Source: Chamaecrista fasciculata
Taxonomy: Eukaryota > Streptophyta > Magnoliopsida > Fabales > Fabaceae
NCBI GenBank assembly: GCA_003254925.1
Contig: QANZ01027232.1
Span: 262,989-326,988 of the forward strand
Direction of reading: 5' to 3'
Length of the DNA stretch: 64,000 bases
Below are positions 33,743-45,800 of this stretch, piece by piece. Every line of letters starts with the position of its first letter. The first letter of the stretch is position 1. Below the pieces are notes generated by a model. That model was given only the letters and a program-made list of their open reading frames with translations. It did not search any database and had not been told where the DNA came from. A program made the position numbers and the translations under genes.

Positions 33743-36110
33743 GTTATTTATTGAAGACGGTCCCAAGTTCGTTACAAGAGGAGGATTGTGTTAAATTATT
33801 CTTTTATTAATCCTCTCTTTAATTTTGCAATTAATTTTGAGAGATCATTTGTCATTTGATCAATCTGCAATTTTATTTGTACTAATTTCAACTTGAAAAG
33901 TCTACCGAAAAAAAATATCAACTTGAACTTGAAAGGATAAGCTTAATAAGCGAGTAAAGATAGCATCTTTTTATCATCATTTTAAAATTAAATGGTCAAA
34001 TGAACTTGCGTGTTTATGTATGTATATGTATATATGAAAAGAACTTACGTGTGTGTATATATATATTGCATACGGTAAAATTAATTTATACAGTTAAATG
34101 AGGACCAAAATGAAGATTTAACCTTTAATTTAAATATTGGTTGTATAAAAAAAAAAATCATTTTAGTCAAATTTATATAGTATTAAAACTGGGGTAAGTT
34201 AATAATATTTTTAATCCTTTTTTCCAAATAAAAAAAAGGAACCGACACACATGTCCCAAAAATGCTTCCAACATATTGTCTTTTTATTTATTTTAATTTA
34301 AAAGAGCAAATAAAGAAATTCCCAGCTCAAATACTAAATCGTTGTTACTTTGTATTGGATCACCTAATTACAAATAATTTCTTCAGGTAGAAAGTCACCA
34401 AATATGTTGACATCTCACCAAGTGAAGCAAATAGCCAAAAAAGAACTAAAATACAAAACAAAAAATTAATTACAAAAATATTCTCTCCCTCTTGTTATAA
34501 TATCATTGCAATTTATATTAATTATTAGACTAATAACCCCATAACTAACACACACTGGTCAAACGACGTCACCTTACCCACTCAATTACACATTGATTTC
34601 AACCTCATCATGCCAAAGTCAGACCTCAAATCCACATAACCAAACCCATAATTTTAGTCCTTTTTTTTTTGTAGAAATTAATCTGGGATTTGCATCCCAA
34701 TTTTAAACTTGGTTAATATTGGTATAAATATCAACAAAAATTTTTTTTTTTATTACCAGTTTAAATTTGATTACTGATAGTGACTCTGCACTTTTTTTAT
34801 TTGGCTGAAGATAGTGACTCTACTCCTAAGGAAATAAATATGTTTGCCATTATAAAAGAAGTTCAAAAAAGAAAATAACACCATTTTCTTGATTAAGTTA
34901 CCATTTTCTCTTATGCATGTGATTTGAAGTTAAACTAAAGATTAGGATTTGTAATAATTATATGGTGGGGCTTCTGTTTAGTCTAATAATAATAGTTTAT
35001 GGAAGTATAAGGTATAAATTTTATTTGTTCATTTATTAAAACAAATATTTCTTCTCCGTATAACTGATATTATTACTAATATATTTATTATAATTTATCT
35101 ATATCTTGCAAGCTAAGAATAATTTAGGTACCATGTGAAAAGTATACCTAAACTGGGGTAGTAAGAGGACCTACCTTAAGGGGCATGCAACACTAATTAT
35201 AAAGTTCATATTAATTATAAAATATTGTGGAAGCTTGGATTAAATTCTTTTTCCTCCTTTATCAAGATGTGGTTTGCCTTTTAATTTTGCCCACATGTAT
35301 TACTTTATTATTATTATTATTATTATTGAGCTCAAAATGGCACTTAAAATTCAAGGAAAGATGGGGCAACAACATTGAGTGCTAGCTTCAATTTATCATG
35401 ATTTACAAATACATTACTTGGCACATAAGAAGCTACTTATTTATGTGCATTTCAAGAAAGGCCAAGAGCACTTTCATGATCATGGAGATATTCATACATA
35501 AAGTATGGTAGTTGTTTAATTTTCATAAAGTAAACTAATAATGTATCCTAAAATTCTCAATTTCAGATAGGTTAATGTAATGTTTCACTTTTGTGACAAT
35601 ATTTTTATTATAATTCATGCACCAAAATTATATTATATGCAAATACTCAATTTTTTTTTTCACCTAATCAAACAAAAGAAGAGAAAGAAGATATGCGATT
35701 ATTCATTTTTATTATAACAGTTTTGAATTCAACGATTTCAAGTTTTCAACACTCAAATTCTTGAAATGTTCTAGAAAACAGCCCTTATGAATTATTTTCC
35801 ATCTAAAAGTCCTCCTGCCATACCAACTTAATTATTGCAAAATATACAAAGAAAAAAAAGCTGGTGTGTGTTTTTGTGGACTCAAACGGAACCATCTAAT
35901 TAATTTAGCTGGTGAGGACACAAAGAAGAACCTATAAAATACTTCCAAAATCTCTGGTGAAAACAATGTCCAAACAGCTTGCACTCTTCTTTTCACTTTC
36001 CTTCTTGTTCCTCAATCCATTCTTCCCAACAACACACACCATCTCCTTAAAAAACCCATCAATCAAACCCATCAATACAAACCCAAAAAGATTCTAACTT
36101 TTTAATCCAC
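33743..36110. other. AT-rich spacer upstream of the membrane-protein gene
   Basis: No recognisable gene. A (TTA)n microsatellite lies at about 35305-35327. The last few hundred bases are probably promoter and leader of the gene at 36161. A short frame starting at 35912 is treated as chance or an upstream ORF in that leader. Confidence 0.5.
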
Positions 36111-36150
36111 ATTTTCTTCTTCTTCTTCTTTTTCTTCTTCTTCTTCTTCC
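36111..36150 (+). promoter_or_regulatory. CTT-rich 5' leader tract
   Basis: About forty bases of almost pure (TTC)n lie 11 bp before the ATG at 36161. Such pyrimidine-rich tracts are common in plant 5' leaders. A regulatory effect here is an inference only. Confidence 0.4.
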
Positions 36151-36160
36151 ATCAATTCCA

Positions 36161-37201
36161 ATGGAAGTTGCAGGCAAGATTCTCAGAAGATCAATCCACA
36201 CTTTCCTTCAATACTATCACTACTTCACCATAACCTCTGCTCTCATTGTTCTTCCTTTCTCTGCTTCTATTCTCCTCTCACAAGCTCTTGTCCCCTCTTC
36301 CTCTTCTTCAACTTCAACTTCATCTTCATCTTCAATTTCATCCCTCTTTTCTCTGATCTACAATCGCCTATCCACACTCTTTGATGCCGCAGGCTTCCCT
36401 TCTTCCTCACGCTTTCTTACCACTTTCACCATTAAAGCCTCTGAAACCATCACTTCCTCCATCCTCATCCTCCCCTTTTCCTTCACCTTCTTCATCATCG
36501 CTAAAGCTTCCATTTTTATTGCTCTCAAGAACCATCCTCACAACCCCATCTCAGATTTTTCTCATTCTTTTTCTTCAATCATATCCCTTTACAAACCACT
36601 CCTCAAAACCCATCTCACAAACTCATTCCTAATTCTCTCTGCCAATGCAACCTCTTTCTCCCTCCTTTTCTTCGCCTTTAGTATCATCGAAGGCCTTGAG
36701 ATTTCTTCCCATTACGCACTTATCCTCTTTGTGTCAGCATGTGGGGCTCTTATATTCTCTGTCATTCTCGCCAATGCACTTGTCATTTCCAACATGGCAA
36801 TGGCTGTTTCTGGCATGGAGGGAAATGGGGGGTTTGTGGCGATTCTAAAAGCTTGTGTTCTTATGAGGGGAAGAACCCCAATGGCTTTGTTCTTGGCTCT
36901 GCCTGTTAATTTGGGTCTTGCTGCAATTGAAGCCTTGTTTCAATTCCGGGTTGTGAGAGCCTATCGTGTAGGAGGAGGAGGAAAAGCAGGGCCTTGTATG
37001 GTTATAGAGGCCATTTTCATTGCTTACTTGTACTCAATCTTGCTGGTCCTTGATACAATTGTGGCATGCATGTTCTACAAGAGTTGCAAGGAGGGTTCTT
37101 GGATTCATGATGATGAAGATGATGTTATTGATGAAGATGGGAAATTCATGTTCAGGATTGAATTTGCAGAGGGCAAGAATTTCAAGGAACTAATACCTTG
37201 A
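36161..37201 (+). CDS. Six-span plant membrane protein of unknown function
   Basis: An intact, single-exon frame of 346 residues. Predicted helices by hydrophobicity are at about 22-43, 98-121, 155-177, 185-210, 240-260 and 279-304. A Ser/Thr-rich loop (46-62) follows helix 1 and an acidic tail (HDDEDDVIDEDG) follows helix 6. It resembles the plant family often mislabelled 'polyadenylate-binding protein 1-B-binding protein' in databases (similar to At1g31130/At4g19950-type proteins); this family call is from memory and not certain. No catalytic or transport motif is visible, so no function is assigned. The start ATG is the first in frame and directly precedes a typical basic, amphipathic N-terminus. 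The spacer to the next gene (formin, opposite strand) is 2.6 kb. Confidence 0.8.
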   Translation: MEVAGKILRRSIHTFLQYYHYFTITSALIVLPFSASILLSQALVPSSSSSTSTSSSSSISSLFSLIYNRLSTLFDAAGFPSSSRFLTTFTIKASETITSSILILPFSFTFFIIAKASIFIALKNHPHNPISDFSHSFSSIISLYKPLLKTHLTNSFLILSANATSFSLLFFAFSIIEGLEISSHYALILFVSACGALIFSVILANALVISNMAMAVSGMEGNGGFVAILKACVLMRGRTPMALFLALPVNLGLAAIEALFQFRVVRAYRVGGGGKAGPCMVIEAIFIAYLYSILLVLDTIVACMFYKSCKEGSWIHDDEDDVIDEDGKFMFRIEFAEGKNFKELIP

Positions 37202-39838
37202 AATGAGAATGGAGGATTGAAATTGTGTTGTTCATGTCATGTATAGCATATATAGAAGGTGACTTTGATACCAATGGAGGTTGAATCTCGTGGGAGGGTT
37301 AGTCTTTCACAACCTGATGAATACAAGTTCAATTTTTCTCTGATAGAAGTGTCATATTTAATGTCCTTAATGCCACAAATAGAATTTTCTCTACTGGAGG
37401 ATATATGTGAAAACAAAATTGTTTTGGTTGTGAGATTTATTTATTTATTTATTTATGTTGCTCAAGACGTAAGAGATTTTCCACAAGGGAAACTCAGCAA
37501 TGTGCAAAAGCAGAAGCTAGAGATTTATTTATAGTTCACATTCTTATTTATTCTTATTGTTTCTTGTCTCTTTGATATATTCTTCCAACTCTGTCTTCTT
37601 TGGATTTCATCTCTTTTTCTTTTCTGTTTTCTATATTAGCAATCCAATCCTTTCTTTCCCATGTGAATAATACAAACCACTTACGTTCATTAGAATGTAT
37701 TTTGGAGTTTTAGACCAATTTACACAACCTGTTTTGACAGAATATGCACAAATTGTTGATGTGGGCCTTGGAGATAGTGGTAGACTCATGCTTGAATGAG
37801 TCTTCTTAATTTCTGAAATATAATTTTTATTTATTTATTTTAGTAGTTTAGGAGAAATGCTAACTGCTAAGCTTTAGAGGAGCTCTATAAAGTTTTCCCA
37901 TCAATTTAAAACTTTTTGGTTATTAAACTACGATGCAACCATATCAACATCACAATATGTGAATAGAAATTGTATGAGATCACTTGTGACATGTATCTTG
38001 TGATGCAAAATCTCAACTGCTATGTTAATTTATCCATATGAAGAGTATCACACACCAAAAGCAGTAAAATATGAAACGACCTTATAAGTCAGGATTACTG
38101 GAATTTGGATCCTAAAGTCTGATTGTTAATGCATTTGGTGCAATTTAAGTATAGAGAAAGCTGGGTCATAAATTTGAGACTTACAGTTTCTTTCTCTATT
38201 TCTTCTTTATCTCTTTTTAAAATGTACAAAATACTCTAACAACACCCCACTTTAAAAGATCAAAATCTGAATTTCCGCTACCTGACTGCTAATATAGCCA
38301 GCCTTCTAGTAAAAATAATTTCTTCATTCTTTTGTCAGAAAAAACTAATTTAAAGTTCTTTATATGTTTGTCTTAAATCACAAAATTTAATTACATTCTC
38401 TTTCTTTAATGATTGATAATGTAAAAAGTTACATTTAATATTTCTCTCTATCATAACTTATCATGCATAAAAACTTTGTCATGTATTAAATGTTGATTGA
38501 AAAATTTTATAGCAAAAATATAAAGAACTTTACCTAAATTTTGTTCTCTTTTGCCTTTGGGTATTGGTGAAAATGTCCCAACAAAAAGTAAAGCAGAAAG
38601 GCAAAGACATGGCTGATCAAATGAAGAACTTTGTTCATATTACAGCACAAGTATCAACAATAAAAATGAAATATGCAACTTTAATGTGATGAAACTCTGA
38701 AGAATGATTTGCGACACTTGCTTATTTTGTACTTATATAAGCACTTTTCCAAACACTCGATAAATTATCCATTCAAGTCCATAGCATTGACTTCCCTCTG
38801 CTTTATTATTGACAACGAAAAAGTTAAGCCAATAATAGAAGAACAAGATGCACCCATTGTATTGTATTCATCTGCTCAAATATCAGAATCCATGAAGAAT
38901 CTAAACGAATGGACCTTGTTAAATCTCACAAGGTGTGATTTAATGGTGTTCCGGGCGAAAATGGTCTTCTAGCAAAGTAAACAAAGGAAGATGTGAGTAA
39001 TAGAGTTACAAGGTACAAACTCCTCCAGACAGCACCAGAAAAATTGCAAATTTCTCTAGCATATGCTAAATTTCATAGACTGGGACAACTGAATGGAATA
39101 AGAACCCTTTACACTTCAGAAAAATGTATTTCACAAGTTAAAATGAAACAAGCATTTTCTAACTCTGCCTACTCTTCCCTAAATTACAATTACAATACGG
39201 AGTCCCGGTTCCTAATTTCTATTCTTAACCTTCAGCTATACATCATTTTCTCAATTGTATCCTACCAAAATCTCTATCAGAAGGAAGGAAGGAAGGAAAG
39301 GAACTAATTTCTATGTTACATGAGAAAGAATTGAATCCTAATGAGGGTTAGAGCTTTGTACAAGGTTCCATGGTACTACAATACTTTACTACTGTGGGAC
39401 TTCGGTACTTTACAAACCAAAAAATATTAGCTCTGGTGCTGGAAAAACATACCAAATAATGGAAGCCAAAGCCAGTTCTACTGCAATGGAAGACAAGTTC
39501 AATACCACAAAATTCCTTTTCGAAATGATGCAGAATGGACCGGAATCATTGTCTTCATATCCTTTGTGGGATCTCTCAAGGAACCACAGCAAGCATCCGC
39601 TGTGGCTAAGTTTGACCTTTTCAATGTATCTTGACATGAGATCGATAGGCCAGAAGATTACGATTCAACAACATGCTGTCAACGAATCAATGCCTAAGCC
39701 TGTTGTGCGATTCAACGGTCCGAAGTTGGCAAGAATTTTCTTTTCAACCTCAGTTGATCACCTTGCCACCTCAAAGGCAGACCGCTGCAGGGAGGTCTGC
39801 AAGATGCCGGAGCAAAGGAGCAAACAACCAATCTTCAA
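37202..39838. other. Spacer between convergent genes
   Basis: Left: probable 3' untranslated region of the membrane-protein gene (frame 37259-37534 shows nothing recognisable). Right: the 3' untranslated region of the formin gene, probably reaching down to around 39400. Nothing else is recognised. Confidence 0.55.
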
Positions 39839-42800
39839 CTATTTTGCATTCTTCTTTGTCAAGTTAATGCCCTTGGCCTTCTCCATTTCAGCCTCTTTCT
39901 CAGCTTTCTTCTTCTCTAACTCTGCTTGTTTGCAATTTTCTTCATGTGCTTTCCGAAACAACCTTATAAAATTTAGGAGAGTTGCAGTAACTGTAAACAG
40001 CAAACCAGAAACCAAGAGAAGTCAGCTCTGATCATTCAGAAAATGAAATGGAACAAACCACTACTTTTGCCAAACGCAAGGATAACTTCATTTTGACTCA
40101 TCCTGTGGATTTTCTCCTCCACATATCTTATTATACTGAACTATTATCTCTATCTCAACCCCTTGATATCTATGTCTTTCAATCATTCACTGCACTGATA
40201 TGAGGCCCAAGAAGGGCAATCTTCTCTATCAATTTCAAGAAAGCTATTCAATACCTTTCCGGTATAAAACATTCAAAAGAAATATAGGTATCCTTCCTCA
40301 ATCCCTAAACAAGAAATCTGCACTTAGCTCAATATTTCAGAAAATGTACACTAGTCACAACAACAGATGCATCAGGTGAATAAGTATGAATCCCATTTCC
40401 TACACTGACCTTGTTCAAATGGACATCGGGCAGGATCCTCACCAAAATATAGAGCAAGTGCATCGGCATTTCTACCCTGTCCACAGACAAAACACATGGT
40501 CATTATATTTATTTATACCACTGCATAATGTGCCAAAGGGATGGTTAACATATTACCACCACAGAATATAAATTTGTCACAGATACCACCTCTGACTCAG
40601 CACCAGCAACAAATTCTTTCGACGTCTACAAAGGAAAGAAAAATCAGTTGACAGGCTGAAAATATAAACCAAATGTGAAAACATCTATACTAAATGTAGG
40701 TTATTCAAATCAACTGTTCATCAGCATAAAAAAGCTAAAGATTCTTTCATGTAATGGAGATCAACATTTCTTTTCTCATCATCTATGTTGAATGACAAAA
40801 ATAACTGAGACACACTTGCAGAGGCATATTTCCACTAGAACATAGGTAACTGGTAAAAAAGCAGTTCAAACATTTGCTCAAAAGTTTAGACAGACAAATA
40901 TGATAAAAATCAATTTAAAACAAGGCTAAAAAACAAGCACTTGAAACCTTATTGGACAACACAACTACGATCTTCAATTCATAGATAGGCATATGCAAAA
41001 TGATAGAACAGATTAACTAATCCCTTCAGTAAGCACCACAGTTAAAACTTGGAAGCACACAAGACTGTCTTCACAAGGTAAGTGATGAAGTCGCTCAACT
41101 TTATTAATTTCATAGAGTTGTGATTTGATTAGGGTTTTAATTTAGGAATTCGGATTTTGTTTTATTTCGGATAGTTTGGATTAAGGTTATTCATATCCAG
41201 CACAACTATATTTTGCTAGGAGTTTTCGTTACTATATGGTTATAAACAAGAACTTTTACTATTGTTTTATTCACCTCTTTCATATTGATCAATATTTTTA
41301 GAACATTGAGTTAAGTTCAGAGAGTTCTCTAAGAATTTCACCATAGGTTCTACAACTGTATGTCACTAACAATGGAGACAGAAACAGTTTCCTTCTCTTC
41401 AAATGTAAGTGTGGGCTCTTTACAGATTGAACTTCTTCTAGGACCATGCTACTCAATTCTAGACCTAGGCGTTGCCCTAAAATTGTCGTCCCCCCTTCCA
41501 CTTCGCTTTCACTGTAAATCTACTATTTCTAATTTCCTATGATTTCTTAAACCATTATCCTTGCATTGGATTGTGGAATCTTAAAACCAAAAACTAATAT
41601 AATCTATCACATAGATAGCAATATATAATCATACGCCCTTCTACAATTTTCAGAATCAATAAAAGTCCTTCATCCTTTTACATAAATAATAATTATTTTT
41701 ATTTACAAAATTGTGATGTCCTGAGCGTTGTTGCTTAATTTCTGTAATTGTTGGTGACCCTATTGTGTGATCTACCTTTTATTATTTATTTTTAGTAATT
41801 GTAAATAGGCTTTATCATATTTATTATGTATTTTATTTTATTCCCTAAATTAGAATAGGAGCCTTGTATATATTAGTCTAATTAGCCTAATGAGAACATA
41901 TCTGAGTATTCTAAAATTCACAGTAATAAAGTCCCTATAATGTTGCATTAGGTCAATTTATAGGAACTGTAAAAATATAGTGTGCTGAATACAATGAAGC
42001 AACCAACCCATAAAAGAGACCTATGATCTAACTGAGGCTGCACTAATCTATGAATCTAAACAAATTTTGAATAGTCTAGACTACAAACTTAAATTAATTA
42101 AGGCTTAAGTGCAATTTTAGTCCTCTAACTTTCGCAAAGGTCTCAATTTGGTCCCCTAACTTTTTTTGTTGCAATTTTGGTCCCCTAACTTTCGCAAAGG
42201 TCTCAATTTGGTCCCTTAACTTTTTTTGTTGCAATTTTGGTCCCCTAACTTTTGCAATGGTCTCAATTTGGTCCCCTAACTTTTGCAATGGTCTCAATTT
42301 GGTCCCCTAACTTTTTTTGTTGCAATTTTGGTCCCCTAACTCTTGAAAACGTCTCACTATTGGTCTCAAGTGCACTTCCAAGTCATGAAAACGTCTCCGC
42401 ATAATGGTCCTTTTTTATTCCACTTCACCCATATTTGTCAGTCATCATCCAACTCAGCCTGCCACATCAGCACTAACAGCAGATAATGGATGGAAAAGGT
42501 GCACTTGGGACCAACAGTGAAACGCTTTCAAAAGTTATGGGATCAAAATTGCAACAAAAAAAGTTAGGGGACCAAATTGAGACCTTTGCGAAAGTTAGGG
42601 GACCAAAATTGCAACAAAAAAAGTTAAGGGACCAAATTGAGACCTTTGTGAAAGTTAGGGGATCAAAATTGCAACAAAAAAGTTAGGGGACCAAATTGAG
42701 ACCTTTGCGAAAGTTAGGGGACCAAAATTGCACTTAAGCCATTAATTAATGATGATAACGGTAAGTAACAATGTAAATACACTTTCAAGTCCATTAATGA

Positions 42801-45800
42801 TGAAGGAAAACCAGCATATAAATTCATTTTAATTTTTCCCTTATAAAGTTAACCTCCTTTTCCCTTTTAGTTTTTTTTTTTTTTTTTTTTAAATCAAGGA
42901 TTAACATAAACATGCTAAACACCTTACGAAAAACTTCAGATACAGGCCCGTCATTTTCTGATGCAGCAAGCTCCTGCTTAACCTTTTCTAGTCCCTTGAT
43001 GATTGCCTGCATCTCTTCTGCTAATGACTTTAATTGTATCTGCCAAGTGAGATACCAATAAATATATATTGTAAATTTGCAATTCCATGACATAAGACTG
43101 GAAGTTAGCATCACAACCATTATTTTGTGGGATCAAAAGGATTAAAAAATTAAATCATCACCTTAGTAGCAGCTTCCAAGCTAACAAGGTCCAGGTGAAA
43201 GTCAAGGAGCCCAGGTGACTTTTGAGCGAGGACCTAAAGCCCAAAAAGAAAAAAGAAATGATAAGCCACCAAACAGTGTCTTCATCTTTTGCAAAATAGC
43301 CATATACCTTGCAAAGATAGTGCATCAGTGTCATCTTATTGTTAGAAGCACGAGTGTCAGTGAGCTTTAAAAGACTATCCAACTTAAATCCAACCGCAGA
43401 TCCTGCATAAAAGAGGTAACACCGTTCACTTGAAAAGTTTGATCCACAAACTGGATACTTTATGATCTAAGAGAAACATGTAAGAGTTCAAAAGCTAACC
43501 AATATGAAGGGTCGGTTATAAACTAGGTGTCAAAATAGTAAAAGAAAGCACAAGTTCATTGTCATCACTAGGAAATTACTAACCCCTTGCTGTTCCTTGA
43601 TTCAATGTATTCCCCAAGTACAGAATTTTCTTCATTATCTCCTTCAGTTTGACAGACTTTCGGACCTATAACCAAGAAAAAGAGCAAAAGTTCAAGAAAT
43701 GAACAGAATGGAATATATGATAGCACTGTAAGTAAAGTACCTCTTCACAGGCAGAGTTCACAGTGTTTAAACTCTTCTTGAATTCAGTAATCTGTATAGA
43801 AGCAAGAATGAAGACTAAATTCATCCCCATAATTTTAAAAATATATGAAATTAAAAAATTTAAAAAAAAAAAAAAAACAGACANNNNNNNNNNNNNNNNN
43901 NNNNNNAAAAAAAAAAAAAAAACAGACACAACCAAACCTGAGAACCAAACTGAATTTTGAAAGAAAATACTCTTAGCTTTGACTCCACTCGAGGCACTTT
44001 CATCAGCTCCAAAAAATACTGAAACAAATATAATCAAATATATATAAGAATATTTGAATATGATTTTATGTATGACAAAAAGCCACTTGAAGCGTGATAA
44101 ATTCACTGTCTTAACTTGGTTTCATCTCAACCATCTTACCTTCCTTTACAATCAGATTTCAGTTATACCCATAGTTCTCAAACTCCTAAAATTTGAATTG
44201 ATATCACTTGATTTCTAACAAAATCTGCATCTCTAACTCTCTTCCTAGCATTTTAATGCAACAATGACCACCCAAAAAAAATGGCAGCACCAGATAATTT
44301 TATATTTATCATTCAACAGTATTCCTCCACTTCAATCAGAGTATGATTATTATATCCCATCACTAATATGCTCTAGGAATATTACATTTTCAAGGTAGCA
44401 CAATCATGCTTCATGCATTTTGAAGACACCTATGCAAGTTTAACTCAAGATTATCCATTAACAATTACAATTAGTAGATATAATACAATGACTAAAAGAA
44501 ACCACTTGCAGACCTGTTCACACTTCCCCAAATTCTCTTTGTCACCAGCGTATCCCTGATTATCACCAAAAGGAGTCAAAATTTAGAAAGTAAACAAATG
44601 AGAGTAAATGGCAGCAATCCATGGTAAAAGCAGAAGTCAAAAACAAGAACCCTAAATTTCTAACAAGATGTAAGAAGCAGTCACAATTTTATCAAGCTTC
44701 ACCTTCAAAAGTTCCATCTCCTCTTTGGTAGGACAAAATTTAATGAGATTTTCAACCTGATCGACATCTAATACCGATTCATCCATAGCCAGTACTGCAG
44801 CCTGAGAAATCCATTTTGATCTGTTAGGTAAAGTAATAATTGATAATCACATAGATTTCACAAGTTCAAAAACATTAACACAGTGGTTTTAATGAGTACT
44901 AATTTTTTACTGGTACTAGAAGAGGATTGAACTTGCAACCCTTTACCTAAATTCCTATCCAACCAACCAACCACTTGAGCTAGCCTCATGTGGTGTTTTA
45001 CTGAGTGCGTTTGTTACAAGGCATCTTGCAAAATAAAATTACTGTTTCTCATGAATGCCTTAAAGCCAGCTTGCAGAAGTATACTTCAAAAGTTACAGAA
45101 GTACAGAAATTTCACAGCATCAGCTTACCATCATATCAGAAAGGGGCATCTTCACCTTTGTGAGCATAATTTCAGTATTATTGGCCCTCCTCAGGTCAAT
45201 CTACAATATTTTTTTAAAAAAAAATGCTCATATATTAGGGAATTGACAAATAAACAAAAAGTCAATGGGAACTTTGAATAAATATAGGCTTTATGCAGTA
45301 ACAACTAATAAGCAGTATTACTATGAACTGTTTAAGTTTGCAGTGATAGAACAATAATTTCAGGCAAAGAAAAGACTGTGAAGGGATGATAGAACAATAT
45401 ATTTTATTCTGAAAGATGTAATCAGTGTAATAATCCATATTAATTCACTCCATGCCTCAAGATACGCCAGATATTTTCCTTGGCATTATGAAATTATGGA
45501 AAGTCATACATCTGTTTCCTAGACAAGCTAAGACCAAGTGCATAATAAATGATTCACAAGTTGGACCATAATGACACAATGACTTCTTTTCTGTACAATA
45601 AATTGGTAGTATCATATTCAAAATTTAACATAAACCAAGCCTAGAACGTAAAGACCTTCATGAAGCAAAACAACAAATTGGTGATTTACACTAAGAAAGA
45701 AAAGACAGAATCACCAAATTCACTCTTCAGAAACATGGCTTATTTCAAAATATCAGGTTTCAATATTTTTTATAAAAGAATACCAAATGGACTTTGTCAG

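Noticed and set aside
35912-36097. A 61-residue frame containing a signal-peptide-like stretch before the membrane-protein gene
   Set aside because: There is no family resemblance and it lies in the likely leader of the next gene; it is at best an upstream open frame.
41690-41990. A possible solo LTR in formin intron 14 (phrases such as aggagccttgtatatattag)
   Set aside because: The wording resembles some plant LTRs, but I could not define TG...CA ends or a 5-bp duplication.
42094-42686. Repeat-like small proteins with a recurring KLQQKKLGDQIETFAKVRGP pattern
   Set aside because: They are translations of the fold-back element's tandem units, inside a formin intron and on both strands.
44905-45000. 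A tRNA- or SINE-like segment (aggattgaacttgcaaccct) in a formin intron
   Set aside because: It has only a loose B-box-like match, no A box at the proper distance, no cloverleaf and no poly-A tail.
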